64,000 bases of DNA from Aliikangiella sp. G2MR2-5 (GTDB lineage Bacteria > Pseudomonadota > Gammaproteobacteria > Enterobacterales > Kangiellaceae). The position numbers and the translations under genes are program-made. The DNA lies in NCBI RefSeq assembly GCF_015687155.1, contig NZ_JADPQF010000003.1, positions 186,001 through 250,000 of the forward strand. Reading direction: 5' to 3'. Below the pieces are notes generated by a model, which saw only the letters and a program-made list of their open reading frames with translations, searched no databases and had not been told where the DNA came from. Below are positions 9,833 through 22,600 of this stretch, piece after piece; the stretch's first letter is position 1, and each line of letters starts with the position of its first letter.

Positions 9833-11663
9833 GTTACGTTCAGCCACCAGCACACAGGGTCGAAGAATGGCCGGAGCAAGAGCGCTCTGGCGTGCCACTG
9901 GAATGAAAGAAAGCGATTTCGGCAAACCGATCATCGCGGTGGTTAATTCCTACACCCAATTTGTACCGGGACATGTACATCTTGCACCGATTGGTGAACT
10001 GGTAGCGGAACAAATCGAAAAAGCCGGCGGTGTACCCAGAGAGTTCAACACCATAGCGATCGACGACGGCATCGCTATGGGGCATGACGGTATGCTCTAC
10101 AGCTTGCCGTCACGAGACCTTATTGCCGATTCGGTTGAATATATGGTCAATGCGCATTGCGCTGATGCGATGGTATGTATTTCTAACTGTGACAAGATCA
10201 CGCCGGGTATGCTGATGGCTGCTCTGCGTCTTAACATTCCGGTGATTTTTGTTTCCGGTGGGCCTATGGAGGCCGGTAAAACCAAACTTTCGGATCAGTT
10301 GATTAAACTTGATCTGGTTGATGCAATGGTTGAAGCAGTCAATACCAATACCAGTGATGAGCAAGTTAAAAAAGTCGAGGAGTCTGCTTGCCCCACCTGT
10401 GGCTCTTGCTCAGGTATGTTTACCGCTAATTCTATGAACTGCCTGACCGAAGCTCTTGGCTTAGCTCTACCTGGCAATGGCAGTATGCTGGCAACTCATG
10501 CTGATCGTAAAAAGCTATTTGAATCCGCCGGTCAAAAAATTGTCGAGCTTTGCAATCAGTATTATCAAAAAGACGATGAGTCGGTTTTGCCGCGCTCAAT
10601 AGCGAACAAGGCGGCCTTTGAAAATGCCATGGTACTGGATATAGCTATGGGCGGTTCAACTAATACCGTGCTTCACCTGTTGGCTGCTGCTCAGGAAGCA
10701 GAAGTCAATTTTGATATGACAGATATCGATCGTTTATCGCGTGAAGTTCCACATCTGTGCAAAGTCGCTCCGTCTGGTAATCAATATCACATGGAAGATG
10801 TGCATAGAGCCGGAGGTGTTGTAGGTATTCTCGGAGAACTTGCCAGAGCAAACTTGTTACATACAGACTGCTTGAACGTTTCTGATGGTTCTCTGCAAGC
10901 AACACTTGCTAAGTGGGATATCAAAGTGACGCAGGATGAGTCGGTAAAAGAATTTTTTAAAGCTGGTCCAGCTGGTATTCGAACGACCAGAGCGATGAGT
11001 CAGTCCTGCCGTTATGATTCTCTGGATGATGACCGGGAAAAAGGATGCATTCGAACTTTGGAAAACGCTTATCGTAAAGATGGTGGGCTCGCGGTGCTGA
11101 AAGGAAACCTGGCTGAAAAAGGTTGTATTGTTAAAACTGCGGGAGTTGCTGATAGCTGTCTAACCTTTGCCGGTCCGGCAAGAGTTTTTGAAAGTCAGGA
11201 TAGTGCGGTCGATGCCATCATCAATGATCAAATTAATGAAGGCGATGTAGTTGTCATTCGATATGAAGGACCCAAAGGTGGACCCGGAATGCAGGAAATG
11301 CTTTATCCTACCAGTTACCTGAAAGGAAAAGGGCTCGGAGAAAAGTGCGCGCTGATTACAGATGGTCGCTTCTCAGGTGGAACATCCGGTTTATCTATCG
11401 GCCATGTTTCTCCAGAGGCCGCCAATCAGGGAACTATCGGGTTGATCGAAGAAGGTGATCTCATCTCGATTGATATTCCTTCGCGAGAAATCAGCCTGAA
11501 AGTATCCGAGCAGGAATTAGTACAGAGGCGTGAACAAAGAAATCGACTTGGGTGGAAGCCTCAAGAAATTCGCTCACGCAATGTTTCTGCAGCCCTTAAA
11601 GCGTATGCTATGTTAGCGACCAGTGCGGATCAGGGTGCTGTCAGAGATTTGAGTAAGCTTTAA
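9825..11663 (+). CDS. ilvD: Dihydroxy-acid dehydratase
   Basis: A 612-residue Fe-S dehydratase converting 2,3-dihydroxy acids to 2-keto acids. Cysteine motifs are [12 protein letters not shown] and [18 protein letters not shown], and the C-terminal region has [21 protein letters not shown]. The ATG at 9825 is chosen over one at 9810 because the [13 protein letters not shown] start matches the family N-terminus and gives an 8-nt overlap with ilvE, consistent with translational coupling. Confidence 0.97.
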   Translation: MPKLRSATSTQGRRMAGARALWRATGMKESDFGKPIIAVVNSYTQFVPGHVHLAPIGELVAEQIEKAGGVPREFNTIAIDDGIAMGHDGMLYSLPSRDLIADSVEYMVNAHCADAMVCISNCDKITPGMLMAALRLNIPVIFVSGGPMEAGKTKLSDQLIKLDLVDAMVEAVNTNTSDEQVKKVEESACPTCGSCSGMFTANSMNCLTEALGLALPGNGSMLATHADRKKLFESAGQKIVELCNQYYQKDDESVLPRSIANKAAFENAMVLDIAMGGSTNTVLHLLAAAQEAEVNFDMTDIDRLSREVPHLCKVAPSGNQYHMEDVHRAGGVVGILGELARANLLHTDCLNVSDGSLQATLAKWDIKVTQDESVKEFFKAGPAGIRTTRAMSQSCRYDSLDDDREKGCIRTLENAYRKDGGLAVLKGNLAEKGCIVKTAGVADSCLTFAGPARVFESQDSAVDAIINDQINEGDVVVIRYEGPKGGPGMQEMLYPTSYLKGKGLGEKCALITDGRFSGGTSGLSIGHVSPEAANQGTIGLIEEGDLISIDIPSREISLKVSEQELVQRREQRNRLGWKPQEIRSRNVSAALKAYAMLATSADQGAVRDLSKL

Positions 11664-11716
11664 TTCAAGCAAGTACAAAATAAATAAATTCTCAGAAAAT
11701 AAGTAGGAGATTAACC

Positions 11717-13249
11717 GTGCAAAACGCAACTGCAAAACAGCTCGATATCGGAATGGATTATTTGCGAAGAATTTTGCTGGCTCCCATTTATGATGTTGCG
11801 AAAGAAACAGATTTGAATTTTCTTTCTCGTTTGTCCAAAGAGCACGGCAATCAAATCTACTTGAAGCGAGAAGATCAGCAGCCGGTTCACTCTTTTAAAT
11901 TACGAGGAGCTTATAATCGACTTGCAAGTCTGAACTCAGAAAGGAAAGCACGTGGTGTTGTTGCGGCTTCAGCCGGTAATCATGCACAGGGAGTTGCGCT
12001 TTCCGCACAAAAACTGGGTATAAAGGCAACGATTGTCATGCCCATCACTACCCCCGATATTAAAGCCCAGAGCGTTAGTCGTTTGGGAGCTGAAGTCAAA
12101 TTAGTAGGAAAAAGTTTTAACGAAGCAAACACTGCAGCTATCGAAATGGCAAAGCAGAGTGGTGCCGTTTTTATTCCTCCATTTGATGACAAAGATGTTA
12201 TCGCCGGACAGGGAACTTTAGGAAAGGAATTATTGCAGCAGCTGCCCGATATGGATGTGGTATTTGTACCTGTTGGTGGTGGTGGATTGCTTGCCGGAGT
12301 AGCTACCTATCTGAAGCAACTGAAACCCACAATTAAAATCGTTGGCGTTGAAGCAGAAGATTCAGCCTGTTTGACTGCGGCGCTTGCTGAAGGAAAACCG
12401 GTAGACTTACCACAAGTAGGACTTTTTGCTGATGGCGTCGCGGTTAAACGAATCGGCGAAGAAACATTTCCGTTGATACGTGCTTTTTGCGATCAGGTGA
12501 TCACCGTTAGCAATGATGAAATATGCGGTGCGATTAAAGAGATCTTCGAGCATACCCGTGTGATTGCCGAGCCTGCAGGTGCTTTGTCATTGGCAGGATG
12601 TATTCGATATACCCAAACCAGTAATGGAAATCAAAAGTTAGCAGCGATTCTAAGTGGTGCTAATATGAACTTTCACACACTTCGTTATGTTTCCGAGAGG
12701 TGCGAGCTTGCAGAGAAAAAAGAAGCCGTTCTCTCTGTCACAATCCCTGAAGAAAAAGGAAGCTTTAAAAAGTTTTGCCAGATAATCGGCGGTAAAGTCA
12801 TTACAGAATTTAATTACCGTTTTAGTCACAATGAAAAAGCTAATATTTTCGTTGGTGTGAAGTTAAATGATGGAGAAGCGGAGCTAGAAGAGCTAACTTC
12901 CAACTTAAAAAAACATTATCCGGTGTCAGATTTTACCGATAATGAATTGGCGAAACTTCATGTTCGCTATATGGTTGGAGGTCAAAGTCCGGTTGAACTC
13001 AGTGAGAGAGTATTCCAATTTGAATTTCCCGAATATCCGGGAGCGCTTGAAAAATTTCTGGAAACACTGGGTGAAGACTGGAATATAACGCTATTTCATT
13101 ACCGCAATCATGGGAGTGCTATTGGACAGGTTCTCGCCGGATTTGATGTGCCGGAAACCGAACAGCTGGATTTTTTCAGACATTTAAAAGCATTGGGGTA
13201 TAGCTTTAAGGAAGAAACCAGCAATCCCGCATTCCGACAGTTTTTATAG
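11717..13249 (+). CDS. ilvA: Threonine ammonia-lyase (biosynthetic threonine deaminase)
   Basis: A 510-residue PLP enzyme making 2-ketobutyrate for isoleucine. Motifs are the PLP-lysine segment HSFKLRGAYNRL, the glycine loop PVGGGGLLAGV and SAGNHAQGVA. The C-terminal 180 residues carry the two ACT-like domains through which isoleucine inhibits the enzyme (E. coli 514 residues). GTG start with GTAGGAG upstream. It ends the ilv operon with no obvious terminator. The final 35 bp before the stop recur exactly at 26660-26694 (see findings). Confidence 0.96.
   Translation: MQNATAKQLDIGMDYLRRILLAPIYDVAKETDLNFLSRLSKEHGNQIYLKREDQQPVHSFKLRGAYNRLASLNSERKARGVVAASAGNHAQGVALSAQKLGIKATIVMPITTPDIKAQSVSRLGAEVKLVGKSFNEANTAAIEMAKQSGAVFIPPFDDKDVIAGQGTLGKELLQQLPDMDVVFVPVGGGGLLAGVATYLKQLKPTIKIVGVEAEDSACLTAALAEGKPVDLPQVGLFADGVAVKRIGEETFPLIRAFCDQVITVSNDEICGAIKEIFEHTRVIAEPAGALSLAGCIRYTQTSNGNQKLAAILSGANMNFHTLRYVSERCELAEKKEAVLSVTIPEEKGSFKKFCQIIGGKVITEFNYRFSHNEKANIFVGVKLNDGEAELEELTSNLKKHYPVSDFTDNELAKLHVRYMVGGQSPVELSERVFQFEFPEYPGALEKFLETLGEDWNITLFHYRNHGSAIGQVLAGFDVPETEQLDFFRHLKALGYSFKEETSNPAFRQFL
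13211..13245 (+). repeat. 35-bp direct repeat, left copy (end of ilvA)
   Basis: The run from GAAGAAACCAGC to CGACAGTTTTT is identical to 26660-26694. Both copies continue with one mismatch and then TAGA, so both keep the ilvA reading frame and TAG stop. The pair brackets the 13.4-kb accessory island. Confidence 0.9.
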
Positions 13250-13651
13250 AAAACAATTAACAACACTTACCAAATGACCCGTAAAACGCTAAATAAAGAA
13301 CACGCAAAAACGAATACTGCGAGATGATTTATGTGAGACGACAATTAATTTAGCTATTTTCCATTGAACTTTTAGTAAACATTACAGAGTCTCTAGTAAA
13401 TATTTACATTATATGACATTAATCAATATTTGAGATTGAAGATATTTTAACAGTGACTTAAAATCGCGCTTCAGAAACGCAAAGGGAGTTTGCTTATTAC
13501 GGTTTGTCCTTTCCTCGCACCTTCCTATTGTGGGTTTAAACAACCTGTTTGATTGTTAAACAAACAAATAACTGAACAGTTATTAATGCTCCGTATTCCA
13601 GAGTGCTCGCTGTTTGAATAAAAAATTAAGATTATTTTGGGGACTAGTAAA
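13250..13651 (+). promoter_or_regulatory. Promoter and leader of the first RHS gene
   Basis: A 400-bp AT-rich gap. A good sigma-70-type promoter is visible: TTGAAG at 13436-13441, a 17-bp spacer, then TAAAAT at 13459-13464. It leaves a leader of roughly 180 nt. The leader contains an inverted repeat, AATAACTG (13567-13574) and CAGTTATT (13577-13584), separated by AA, which could be an operator or an RNA hairpin. Nothing else was recognised. Confidence 0.5.
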
Positions 13652-16600
13652 GTGCAGTTTAAGTCGCTTGTTCTATGTATTGTAATGTCACTGGCGGGAG
13701 GTTTTTCCACTGTTGTAAAGGCCGTCTGTACAGAACCGCTGGCTTTATCAACCGGCAGTGATCCACTGTTAACAGATTCAGAGTTGCAAGAAAACGGTAA
13801 CTCTGCAGGAAATGCTAACGCTTCGGGAAATGGTAATTCTGGAGCTAATCCCTCAGATAGTAGCACTTCAGAGTCATCATCTACCCTGGCTTTTACCGGG
13901 CCAGGAGGTGGCTGTACCGGAGGTTCAACCCCGAATACGCCAAGCAGTATCTCCTATCCATCAACCTCAACTTCAGGAAGCTTTACCGTTAGTTGGGGCG
14001 CATCTGAAGGATTTACCGGGGTTATTGCCAAGTATCATCTTGAGCAGTCGAAAAACGGTGGTGGGTATACTGAAATCGCAACAATCGCGGCGACCACCAC
14101 CTCCTATAGTTTAACCGGACGAGGATATGGAGATTACCGTTATCGTGTACGCGCCTGTAAAGATGGCTTGTGTTCTGGTTATCGAACAGGAGGCACTATT
14201 TTAGTCAGGCCTAAGCCGGCAAAGCCTGCGACTCCGGTAAACGTTAACTCTACTGCTACCAGTTATCGGGTTTCATGGACAAAACCATCCGGAACGGTAT
14301 CTTACTATCAGGTTCAGGAAAAGTTGGTTAGTGGTAACTGGGCCACCATATCCAGTAAGCATACAGCAACCTATATAGACCTGTCGGGTAAGTTAAATAA
14401 TCAGGCATGGAACTATCGAGTTCGTGCGTGTAATGGCTACAACTGGGCATGCTCTTCCTACAGTAGTGCCAATACGGTCAGGGTTGAGTTAAAGCCGTCC
14501 GTGCCGACTGCACCACTCAATGTAAACTCGGCTTCTTCTTCTTTTTCTATAAGTTGGACCAAGCCTTCCGGGTCGGTAAACTTTTATAAGGTTCAGGAAA
14601 GAGTGGCCGGTGGAAGTTGGTCGACGGTTTCCTCGAATAATACGACTACTTCGCTTTCATTCAGTGGTAGAGCTAACAATACCAATTACGAGTACAAGGT
14701 AGCAGCCTGTAACAGTTATGACTGGGCCTGTTCCGATTTTTCTCCTGTCAATCTGGTAAGAGTTGAGGTCAAACCTGAAGCACCTGCCAAGCCGACAGAC
14801 ATTAATTCGACTTCGACCATCTTTTCTGTTGCCTGGAGTAAGCCGTCAGGCACTGCGGATTACTACTACATCCGCGAAAGAACTTTAGGGGGAAGCTGGA
14901 GTCCTGAAGTGAAGTTAACCGCTGCCAGTTACCCCAGAACTCATTCTGATGGTTCGACCTGGGAGTATCAGGTAAAAGCATGTAATTCATTTGACTGGGC
15001 CTGTTCTTCTTTTAGTCCCACTGCTGTTGCAAAGGTTCGTATTCCTGCCGAGATACCTGGCAAGCAGGATAATGTTTATTCGAATACTTCCAGTTATAGT
15101 GTCGAGTGGACTGCTGCAGCCAGGGCAACCTACTATTATGTTCAAGAGAGAGCGGTAGGCAGCACCTGGGGACCGCTAAATAAAACATCTGCTACCAGCC
15201 AAACTTTTACCAATAATAACAACACCTACTGGGAATATCAGGTTAAAGCGTGTAATGGTGAAGACTGGGCTTGTTCAAGTTTCGGTCCGACCATTTCTGC
15301 CACTGTCCGATTCAAACCGGGAACCCCGGCAGCACCAACGACATCGGTCACTCAATCGATAACAGGTAGTTACTCCATCAATTGGACGGCGCCGACTGGC
15401 ACCACCACCAAGTATGATTTACAACAACGCAAAGATAATGGAGGCTGGGCGACGATTGCCAATAACACAACGTCGACCACCAAAGCCGTGTCTGGTTTGA
15501 GTAGTGGAGACTACCAATATCGTGTTCGAGCCTGTAATACTTACGACTGGGCCTGTTCCAGTTATTCTGTGATATCGAACAATGTCATGGTGAGGTTAAC
15601 ACCTGGTAAGCCATCAATTACTCAACCTACGGGAAATATCGTTAAGTATGCCCAGTTCCCGATAAAATGGGGTGCGGATGCAGAAGCTACCTACTACGTA
15701 GTAGAAGAGTTAACAGGGTCGGGGGCATGGGATGTATTAGCCAATAATCTGGCGGCTACCACCTATGAAATTTCCAAATCCGCAAGCGGAACTTATAACT
15801 TCCGTGTTAAAGCGTGTAACGAGTTGTCCTGCTCGGCTTACAGCAATACCAAGACGATAACACTTGTTTTACCGCCAACCTACGGCGAAGTCACACTCCA
15901 GCCGGTTGCTGATGCTATTTTTAGCCCACTAGGTAATATTCCGGCACAACAAAATGTTGGTGCGCTGGAAGGTCAGGCTGGTGTGTCCGGTGGTGCTGCA
16001 ACCTATAGTGTACCGATAGCTATTCCTCCGGGGCGTGCCGGGATGCAGCCAAACGTTTCTCTTAATTATTCGTCGCGTTCAGGCAATGGCATAGTCGGTG
16101 TCGGCTGGAGTTTAGGTGTTGGTTCGAGTATTCATCGTTGCGGACCTAGCCGAGCAGTTGATGGGCAAAATGTGGGTGTGACTTACAATGCAACCATGGA
16201 CAAATTATGTCTGGATGGTCAAAGGTTAATACTTGCTAATAGTGCGGCTTATGGCGAACCTGGTGCTCAATATCATACAGAGTTGGATCAGTTCCTTCGA
16301 GTAACCCAACTTGACGGAAGCATGAATAGTGGCTCTACCAATTTTAAAGTTGAATATAAAAATGGAACCCTTGCCTATTACGGTAACTCAAGTGATTCAA
16401 GACACTCTGCAGGTGGAATTTCAGAAACACTCAGCTGGGCGATAAAACAGAAAGAAGACCGCACTCCGTTACGCAATAATATTCGTTATTACTATGAGAC
16501 TTACGGGCAAGGTGAACACTTGCTCAGGCAAATCAAATATACCGGCGAAAACGACTCTTACGGTGACCGTCAGGTAGAGTTTGTCTATGAAAATCGCCCT

Positions 16601-19600
16601 GATAAAGATTTTAAAATGCTGGCGGGTGGCAAAACTGAGTCGACTAAGCGGCTATCTCATATTAAGACCTACCTGAATAACGGCAATTTGCTAATCCGGG
16701 ACTATGCCATTAATTATCAAAATACCACTAAAACGGTAAGTGAGGTATCTCGACGTAGTCTGGTGCGAAACATTGTGGAGTGTTCACAAAACCAGTGCTT
16801 ACCGGCAACCAATTTCACCTGGGAAGATGTTGCGCCTTCCATGGGAGCGAAGAAACAGTTCAATACCTACACCGGGGACTATAATCTCGCGCTATTTGGA
16901 AGAGATGCGCTAAACCTGACGGATGTAAATGGCGATGGGATCAAAGATGCCGTTATCTATGATCACCTTAATCCTAACTCTACTACCTGGGAAAGAAAAG
17001 TTACTGTCCGATTGCTTAATGCGGCGGGAGAACTCGATACTGAAAAGTACTACGATAATCCCATTGACTTGGGTACAACCAATTTCAACACTGTGGGTGC
17101 TGATTTCAATTTAGATGGCTATAAAGATTTCATTTATTACGATTATAGTAGTGACCAAACCAAAGCTCGCTCGTTTAAGAAAAGCATCGTCGGGGGTAAA
17201 GAAAAGTGGACCTATAGTGGTGAGGTTGTAACGCTTATTACCGGACCGGTTAAAAACGTTATCGACCTAAACGGTGATGGAAAAGAGGATCTTATAACCA
17301 CTGATGGAACGAATTATTTCGCACATTTCAATACCTCTAAAATGACCGGTGGGGTAGCGAGTATTTCGTTTAGTGCGCCGCAAGTGATGACACATGTTAA
17401 CCCCAACGTGCGGGGGCATGCTTACCTCTCAGTAATGAACATTGATATGTCATCACTTTTTGCTTTTGGCGCACCACCACCACCAGTAGTGCCTTTCGGC
17501 CCTGTTCTGGAACAGGAGAGCATGGGGACGAGTGATATTAATGGTGATGGACTGGTTGACCTTATTTTTACTCGAGAGAAAAACAAAGAAGTTACCTTCA
17601 ACTACGAGAAAAGTGAATTTTATCCTGATGGCCTGGTTCAAAAAACTGCTGTACCGGAACGAATTTACCACGAGATAGTTTTTGCAAGGCCTAATGGCAG
17701 TGGGGGAGTCAGTTACGATGCGCGAGTTCCTGGTGAACAGCTAGGTTTACCCTATAACATTGCATTTAATCAGGGGGTATTTGCAGATATAAATGGTGAT
17801 GGTTTAGCTGACTATGCTTCTGCAGAGGTGATCTCAGGTCAGTATCGCTGGATGGTCCGCTATAACAATGGCAACGGGACTTTTGCCAATAGCGTAAATA
17901 CCGGAATTGCCACCGGTATTCACACTCAAACCTACGATGATGACCCCTTAAACGATGATATTTTCAAACATCGTGTACAGGCAGTTAATGGCGGTTTGAT
18001 GGTAATGGATATCGATCAGGATGGCGATGATGAGCTTCTGGTTGCAGAGTTCCCGATTGGTTCAGTGACATATCAAAGCAGTCACTATAACTCGATGAAC
18101 ATTCGCAGAACAGGTACTGGCTTGCATCGTTTTGGCGATAAGTCAGTCGAGCCCTATGCTTTTCATTCAACCTATAGCGCTTACGATATTCGTCCTTACA
18201 ACTATTCGGTCGTCGATATTCGCTCCGGTAGCAATCGAGTGATCTCAAATTATCTGAAAGCGCCATTACCCTATAGCGTTCAGGGTGGCTTAGAAATTGG
18301 GGATGTAAACTCGGATGGTTATACCGACATCAGTTATAAACAGGCTAAATATTTCTGTGTGGATTCGCTGGATTTAAACTGTGACAATATCGACAAAGGC
18401 GATAGCTGGAAGACTGAAACGCGTATTGAAGTTTCTTCATCCTTCAGTGATACAGCGGCGCTTTATTACCACCAGGGAGAAAAAGCATCACCAGATTTAC
18501 TGCAGGAAGTTGAAAATGGACTAGGCGTGCATAGTCGTTGGAACTACGCGCCACTCGTTTCTGATGGCGGACGTTCAGCGCAAGATCCCAAATTTTATGA
18601 AATTCCTACTGATCGTTACGTGATGAGGAATGGATTTAATTACTCCGAAGATTATCTGTACTTCGCTTCCAGCATGTATGTGGTCAGTGACTTCGAACAA
18701 AGTAACGGGATTGGTGAATTTAACAAAACTGCCTACTCTTATCGAGAAGCGATTTACAACCGGGAAGGACGTGGATTTCAGGGATTTCGAACCATCATTG
18801 TCGATAACCCGGATGGAACACGTGCGGTGACCGATTTCCACCAGGTTTTTCCTCTTGCCGGGAAGATTGAAGAAGTTCGTACCTGTATGGCGAACGACGA
18901 TAATTACGGTCATCAAAGCGAAGACAATTCTAACGTGAATGTGGAGTGTAACAACTCTCCATTGAGTAAAAACGCTTTCGAATACTTTGTATTCAAGAAA
19001 AAATATTCTGAACCGACTTCAGGCTTTTCCGGACGCACCAGAATCTGTCCGGAAGGTGATCTGGAAGGGGACGAATGTCCAAGCGGTGACGATGACACAT
19101 TAAGGGCAAGCTACAATAATTACTGGTGGGTTGTACCGACGGAGTCCACAGAGTTATCGTATGACTTTAACGATCGTGACAGTGTTTTACCTTTGTTAAA
19201 TAAAAAGGTCACTCTGGATCCATTACAAGATGTTGATGCTGCTTTTGGTAATATCTTAAAAACGACCCAAGTGATTGACGACGGTTATAGTCAACGTCAG
19301 ACGGTTACCGAAAATAGTTATTATCCTGAAAATATAGAAGGCTGGTGGATAAATAAACTGGAGTGGACCAAAGTTACCTCTCAAACGCTTTCCGGGAGCA
19401 AAAATGCTGTTTACGACGCGACACTTGATCCGGTTAAGTGGACCAAAACGACGATCAACAGTTATGACCCGTTAGGTAGCCGTCATCCGGCTAGTATTAC
19501 TACGACTGCGATTGATGCTAAATCGGTTACAGTAAATAGCATTTATAACAACACTGGTTTACCAACAAAGGTGACGACAACCGCCGATGGCGAGTCGCGT

Positions 19601-22600
19601 GAAGTTAACACTGGTTACTCGAGTGATGGCTACTTTGTCGAGTGGGTAAACAGCGGATTAGGACGAGCCTATAGTTACGCTGATCCCATTCATGGTCAAC
19701 CGGAGCGTACAAAAGATATTAATAGTCTCGAAACCAACTATAAATACGATGCATTCGGTCGCGCTGAACAGGTAACGCCTCCTAACGGCAGCGGTCAGCC
19801 GGTTTATACGCGCTTTGCCTGGTGTGAAAATGATTGTGACGGTCGTGGTTTCCCAACGGATGTTGCTTCGCGCATGGTTTACAAGCAGACCAGCTATTCG
19901 GCAGGTACTCCGGAAAGTATTGTTTATAAAGATCAATTCAACCGGGTCGTTGCCAGTGCTACAAAAGCTTTTGATGGTAGTAACTATGTGTACACTACCG
20001 CAGTGTATGACGCGCTGGGTCGCAAGGTAAGAGAAACCAATCCATCGCATGATGCATCTTTTGCAAAGGGCGTCCACTTTGACAAATATGATGAAATTGG
20101 CCGTTTAACAGAAAAGCGGGTTGATCAGGCTGACAATCAGGAGATGGCGGTGAGCTATATCTACGCCGGCCATGATACGACCATTAAAGCGTCCGGGCTG
20201 ATAATGCACCGCACTTATTCCGGTAACGGTCAGCTGATGAAAACTGTGGATGCAGAAAGCGGTGTGACCCAATACGCATACGATGCAATGGGTAATCCGA
20301 TTGTCTTGCAAGATGCTAACGGCAGTCCGATTACAGCCTCCTACAATGGACTGGGTCAGAAAAAATATGTGATTGATCCCAACATGGGGCGCAAAGATTT
20401 TACCTACACCGGGTTTGGTGAAGTAAAAACAGAGACCGATGCTAACGGCAATAGCTACCGTTACAAATATGATACGCAAGGACGATTAACGCATCGTTAT
20501 TTAAACGGTTGGGACTATGGCGATCTCGAAGCGCGCTTCCTGTTTGATAGCGCAAACCAGGGAACGACCGGAGCAAAATGTAAAGGTCTGCCTGAAAGTG
20601 AACTGTCAAAGAATGGCAATAATTTTGCTCGAAGCTATGCTTACGATAGTCTATGTCGTCCGCTGCAAACAACTACCAGCATTGATGGCAGGAGTTTCGT
20701 ACAAACTACCCACTACGATACCAACTATGGGCGGGTGAAAGGTGTTACTTATCCAACCGGTACCACACTTGAAAACTGGTATAACAGCGATGGTTATCTG
20801 ACTCATCAGGTGAACGCGGCCAACGATTATGTTTACCATGAAGTAACTGCAGCTGATGCTAGAGGACAGGTGCTGAGAGCTCTGAAAGCCAATGGTAATT
20901 TAACGGAAAAACGAGTTTTTGATGATGTTTCCGGTCAGATGCTGGAAGTTTACACTTATTCCAACACTGTGCTCGATCAGCGTCACCGTATTGTTTACAC
21001 ATATGATAACGGTTTTGGCAATTTGAGATCCCAGGATGTAGAGTCAATTGATACAAACGGCGTTGTTAGCAGTTTAACCGAAACTTATCGTTACGATGAT
21101 CTTCACCGATTGGTTGAGTCGACTTTAAATGGTGTATCAACTGGATACGATTACGACAAAGTCGGTAACCTTTTGTACAAAGATGATTTTGCCAGTAATT
21201 ATCTCTACGGTGATATCGCGAGAACTTACAATAACGCCGGACCCAATGCGGTAAGACAGGTGACTAAAGCCGGTGGTGGTACAGTTACTTATAGTTATGA
21301 TGCCAACGGGAATTTGCTATCTGATGGTGAAAAAACGCTGACCTACAATGCGTTTAACAAGCCAACGAAAATTACCAAAAGCGGTATAACCAGTAATTTC
21401 TATTACGGCTCCGATCAGATGCGCTTCAAGCAGGTGAAAACCGGGAAAGCCGGCGGCACAGAAACGACTTATTATGTCGGCAAGGCTTATGAAGAAATTC
21501 ATTACAATGGCGAGATCATCAAAAAGTCTTATATGGGGGATACCATCCTCACCGAGACTGAACGGAATAACAATTTGGATTTCAAAATTGGCTTTGTTCA
21601 TCGTGATCGTTTGAATTCGGTGGTGACCATTACTGATGAGAACGGCAGAATAGTCGATAACAAAAGCTATGATCCGTTCGGTAAGCCGCGCAAAGCAAGT
21701 ATGGAAAAAGTCGACCTGGCTAGTCCGGCTAGACTTGATCAGATTGCCTGGATGGAAAATTATATTCCGACCAAAGAGTCTACGGAACTGCATACACGTC
21801 GTGGGTTTACTGATCATGAGCATCTGGATGATGCTGAGCTCATTCATATGAATGGACGGGTTTACGATTATAACCTAGGGAGATTCTTGTCGGTTGACCC
21901 GTTTATTCAGGAGCCGGGGAATTCGCAGTCGATGAATCCTTACAGCTACATTATGAATAATCCGTTGGCTGGGACTGATCCTAGTGGTTACACGGCCTGT
22001 GACGCTGGCGATGATAGCTGTGATAAACCAAAAGAAAAACCTAAGCGGAAAAAGCGAGACCATCGACGTGGTAAAGGCTTTGGATGGAAAACTGTATATG
22101 TAGCTGGTAACAACGGTTCCGATACAACTAATGCAACTGTAGTTGTAAAACACAAAGGTAAGGCCCCAGAGAACATTGGCGATATAAAAACGGAAGATGT
22201 AATCAGTATTACAATTATCAGTGATACTGCGACTGAGGCTGACTTAGTTGCTGCTTATTCGGGCGGGACAGAAGAAGAGTCATTTGATTTTGACTGTGAT
22301 GGATGCAAATTTACTCCGGGACAGTATGGGCTATCGGGAAAACGAGGCGGTAAGCCTCGAAGAGTTAGACCTCAATCCCAAGAAACTCAAGAAATTTTTA
22401 ATATTCATCAGTACGAGATGCTGGTATCTCAAATTCAATTAATTAACCCTCATTACAGGCCTCCTCCAAATGCTAGTAGTTACAATTCTCCGCTAGTTAC
22501 TCAGCAGACGCTTTCAAATTTGAGAGTTGTTCTACAAAACTCTATTAATGCACTTGCTGGTAGAGCGCCAATACAAATAGGCAATACTACGGGTAGGATG

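Noticed and set aside
21317-21847. 176-codon antisense frame inside the first RHS gene
   Set aside because: Reading on the opposite strand of a long YD-repeat coding region; no independent start signals.
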